Origin: Mucilaginibacter sp. KACC 22773
Lineage (GTDB): Bacteria > Bacteroidota > Bacteroidia > Sphingobacteriales > Sphingobacteriaceae
Assembly: GCF_028736215.1 (NCBI RefSeq)
Contig: NZ_CP117883.1
Coordinates: 2,418,001 to 2,482,000, forward strand
Reading direction: 5' to 3'
DNA: 64,000 bases
How positions within the stretch are numbered: the stretch's first letter is position 1; each line of letters begins with the position of its first letter. Made by a program: the position numbers and the translations under genes. Below are positions 63,255-64,000 of the stretch, piece by piece. The notes below the pieces were generated by a model. That model was given only the letters and a program-made list of their open reading frames with translations, was not told where the DNA came from and did not search any database.

Positions 63255-64000
63255 ATGCTTAAAAGATTTATAGAACGCCCGGTACTATCCACCGTAATTT
63301 CGGTTTTGCTGGTAATACTGGGTATTTTAGGGTTAATAAACTTACCAATTTCGCAATATCCGGATATTGCACCGCCTACCGTACAGGTAGAAGCCTTTTA
63401 TAGCGGCGCCAACGCCGATGTAGTGCTCAAAAGTGTGATTATCCCGATGGAGGAGCAGATAAACGGGGTGGAGAACATGACCTACATGACTTCATCTGCC
63501 AGTAACGATGGTTCGGCGTCTATCACGGTATACTTTAAGGTTGGTACCAATCCTGATCTGGCCGCGGTAAACGTGCAAAACAGGGTATCGCGTGCTACAA
63601 GTTTGCTGCCGTTGGTGGTTACGCAATCGGGTGTTACGGTAGCAAAAAGTCAGAGCAGTAACCTGATTATCTTCTCATTATACAGCGAGAATAAAACTTA
63701 CGACGAAACTTTTCTGCAAAATTATGCCAAAATAAACCTGGTACCGCAAATTCAGCGGGTTACCGGTGTTGGTAATGCCAACGTGTTTGGCTCAAAAGAT
63801 TATTCGATGCGCATTTGGTTAAAACCCGATGTGATGTCGCGCTATAATCTTATACCTGATGATATTACCGAAGCGCTCAACGAACAGAACATAGAAGCCG
63901 CCCCGGGTAAATTTGGCGAAAACAGCAAGCAATCCTTCCAGTACGTTATCCGCTATAAAGGCCGGCTAAAAACCGCCGCCGAATTTGGCGATATCATCAT
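63255..64000 (+). CDS. RND (HAE1-type) efflux pump, 3'-truncated
   Basis: The first 248 residues of an inner-membrane efflux transporter; the frame is still open at the window end. The N-terminus MLKRFIERPVLSTVISVLLVILG is the first helix of AcrB-like pumps, followed by LPISQYPDIAPPTVQVEAFYSGANADVV and QNRVSRATSLLP of the porter domain, all typical of HAE1 proteins. A full protein would have about 1050 residues. It is co-transcribed with the adaptor gene. Substrates cannot be predicted. Confidence 0.95.
   Translation, partial: MLKRFIERPVLSTVISVLLVILGILGLINLPISQYPDIAPPTVQVEAFYSGANADVVLKSVIIPMEEQINGVENMTYMTSSASNDGSASITVYFKVGTNPDLAAVNVQNRVSRATSLLPLVVTQSGVTVAKSQSSNLIIFSLYSENKTYDETFLQNYAKINLVPQIQRVTGVGNANVFGSKDYSMRIWLKPDVMSRYNLIPDDITEALNEQNIEAAPGKFGENSKQSFQYVIRYKGRLKTAAEFGDII

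Overview
The window looks like a chromosomal segment of a plant-polysaccharide-degrading Bacteroidota, most likely a Sphingobacteriaceae member of the Mucilaginibacter/Pedobacter type. Grounds: a SusC/SusD pair with an STN-bearing SusC and a sigma/FecR switch, PPSGGRGA-type palindromic repeats inside genes, Bacteroidota-style arginine genes (an argF' transcarbamylase), GntR regulators with sugar-binding-like sensor domains, and AT-rich intergenic DNA. The genus is inference from protein style; no rRNA or tRNA gene is visible. No CRISPR array, insertion sequence, phage or replication origin was seen.

Region 1 (1-10.5 kb) is mostly housekeeping: the C-terminal part of a 2-oxoacid dehydrogenase E2 enzyme, a secreted S9 peptidase, a small membrane protein, an aspartate kinase resembling the ectoine-cluster type, the overlapping pair proC-argB, a type II NADH dehydrogenase and a CPA1 Na+/H+ antiporter.

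Region 2 (10.5-18.2 kb) is an arginine operon on the minus strand: GNAT acyltransferase, a four-helix-bundle protein, argG, a cupin, argC, argD, argF' and a PaiB-like flavin-binding protein. The transcarbamylase has Val at residue 90, which points to succinylated rather than acetylated intermediates. Four copies of a 25-bp palindromic repeat lie in or at the ends of argC, the cupin gene and argG, and contribute translated residues or a stop codon. A stand-alone CHC2 zinc-finger gene follows upstream.

Region 3 (18.3-48.9 kb) is a large locus for rhamnogalacturonan-I/pectin use. Two convergent paralogous GntR regulators, L-rhamnose mutarotase and a DHA2 exporter/Crp pair precede a plus-strand run of enzymes: rhamnogalacturonan acetylesterase, PL22 oligogalacturonate lyase, GH106 rhamnosidase, two more acetylesterases, an unassigned probable alpha/alpha-barrel glycosidase, GH105 and GH31. 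A facing minus-strand unit runs ECF sigma factor, FecR anti-sigma, SusC, SusD, GH105, FAD-dependent oxidoreductase. A fourth acetylesterase diverges from the sigma gene. Together they would import acetylated RG-I oligomers, deacetylate them, remove the unsaturated uronate and rhamnose, and pass rhamnose to catabolism. No endo-acting RG lyase (PL9/PL11) and no rhaBAD genes are in the window.

Region 4 (49.3-56.2 kb) is a soluble 1882-residue hybrid histidine kinase with nine 92-residue HAMP-type tandem units, GAF, HisKA/HATPase and three receiver domains, followed by a REC-HisKA-HATPase protein.

Region 5 (56.3-64 kb) holds a GH35 beta-galactosidase behind a perfect 16-bp palindrome, a two-gene cassette of a cytosolic HExxH metallopeptidase and a ComEC-like metallo-beta-lactamase-fold protein of unknown role, and the start of an RND efflux operon cut by the window end.
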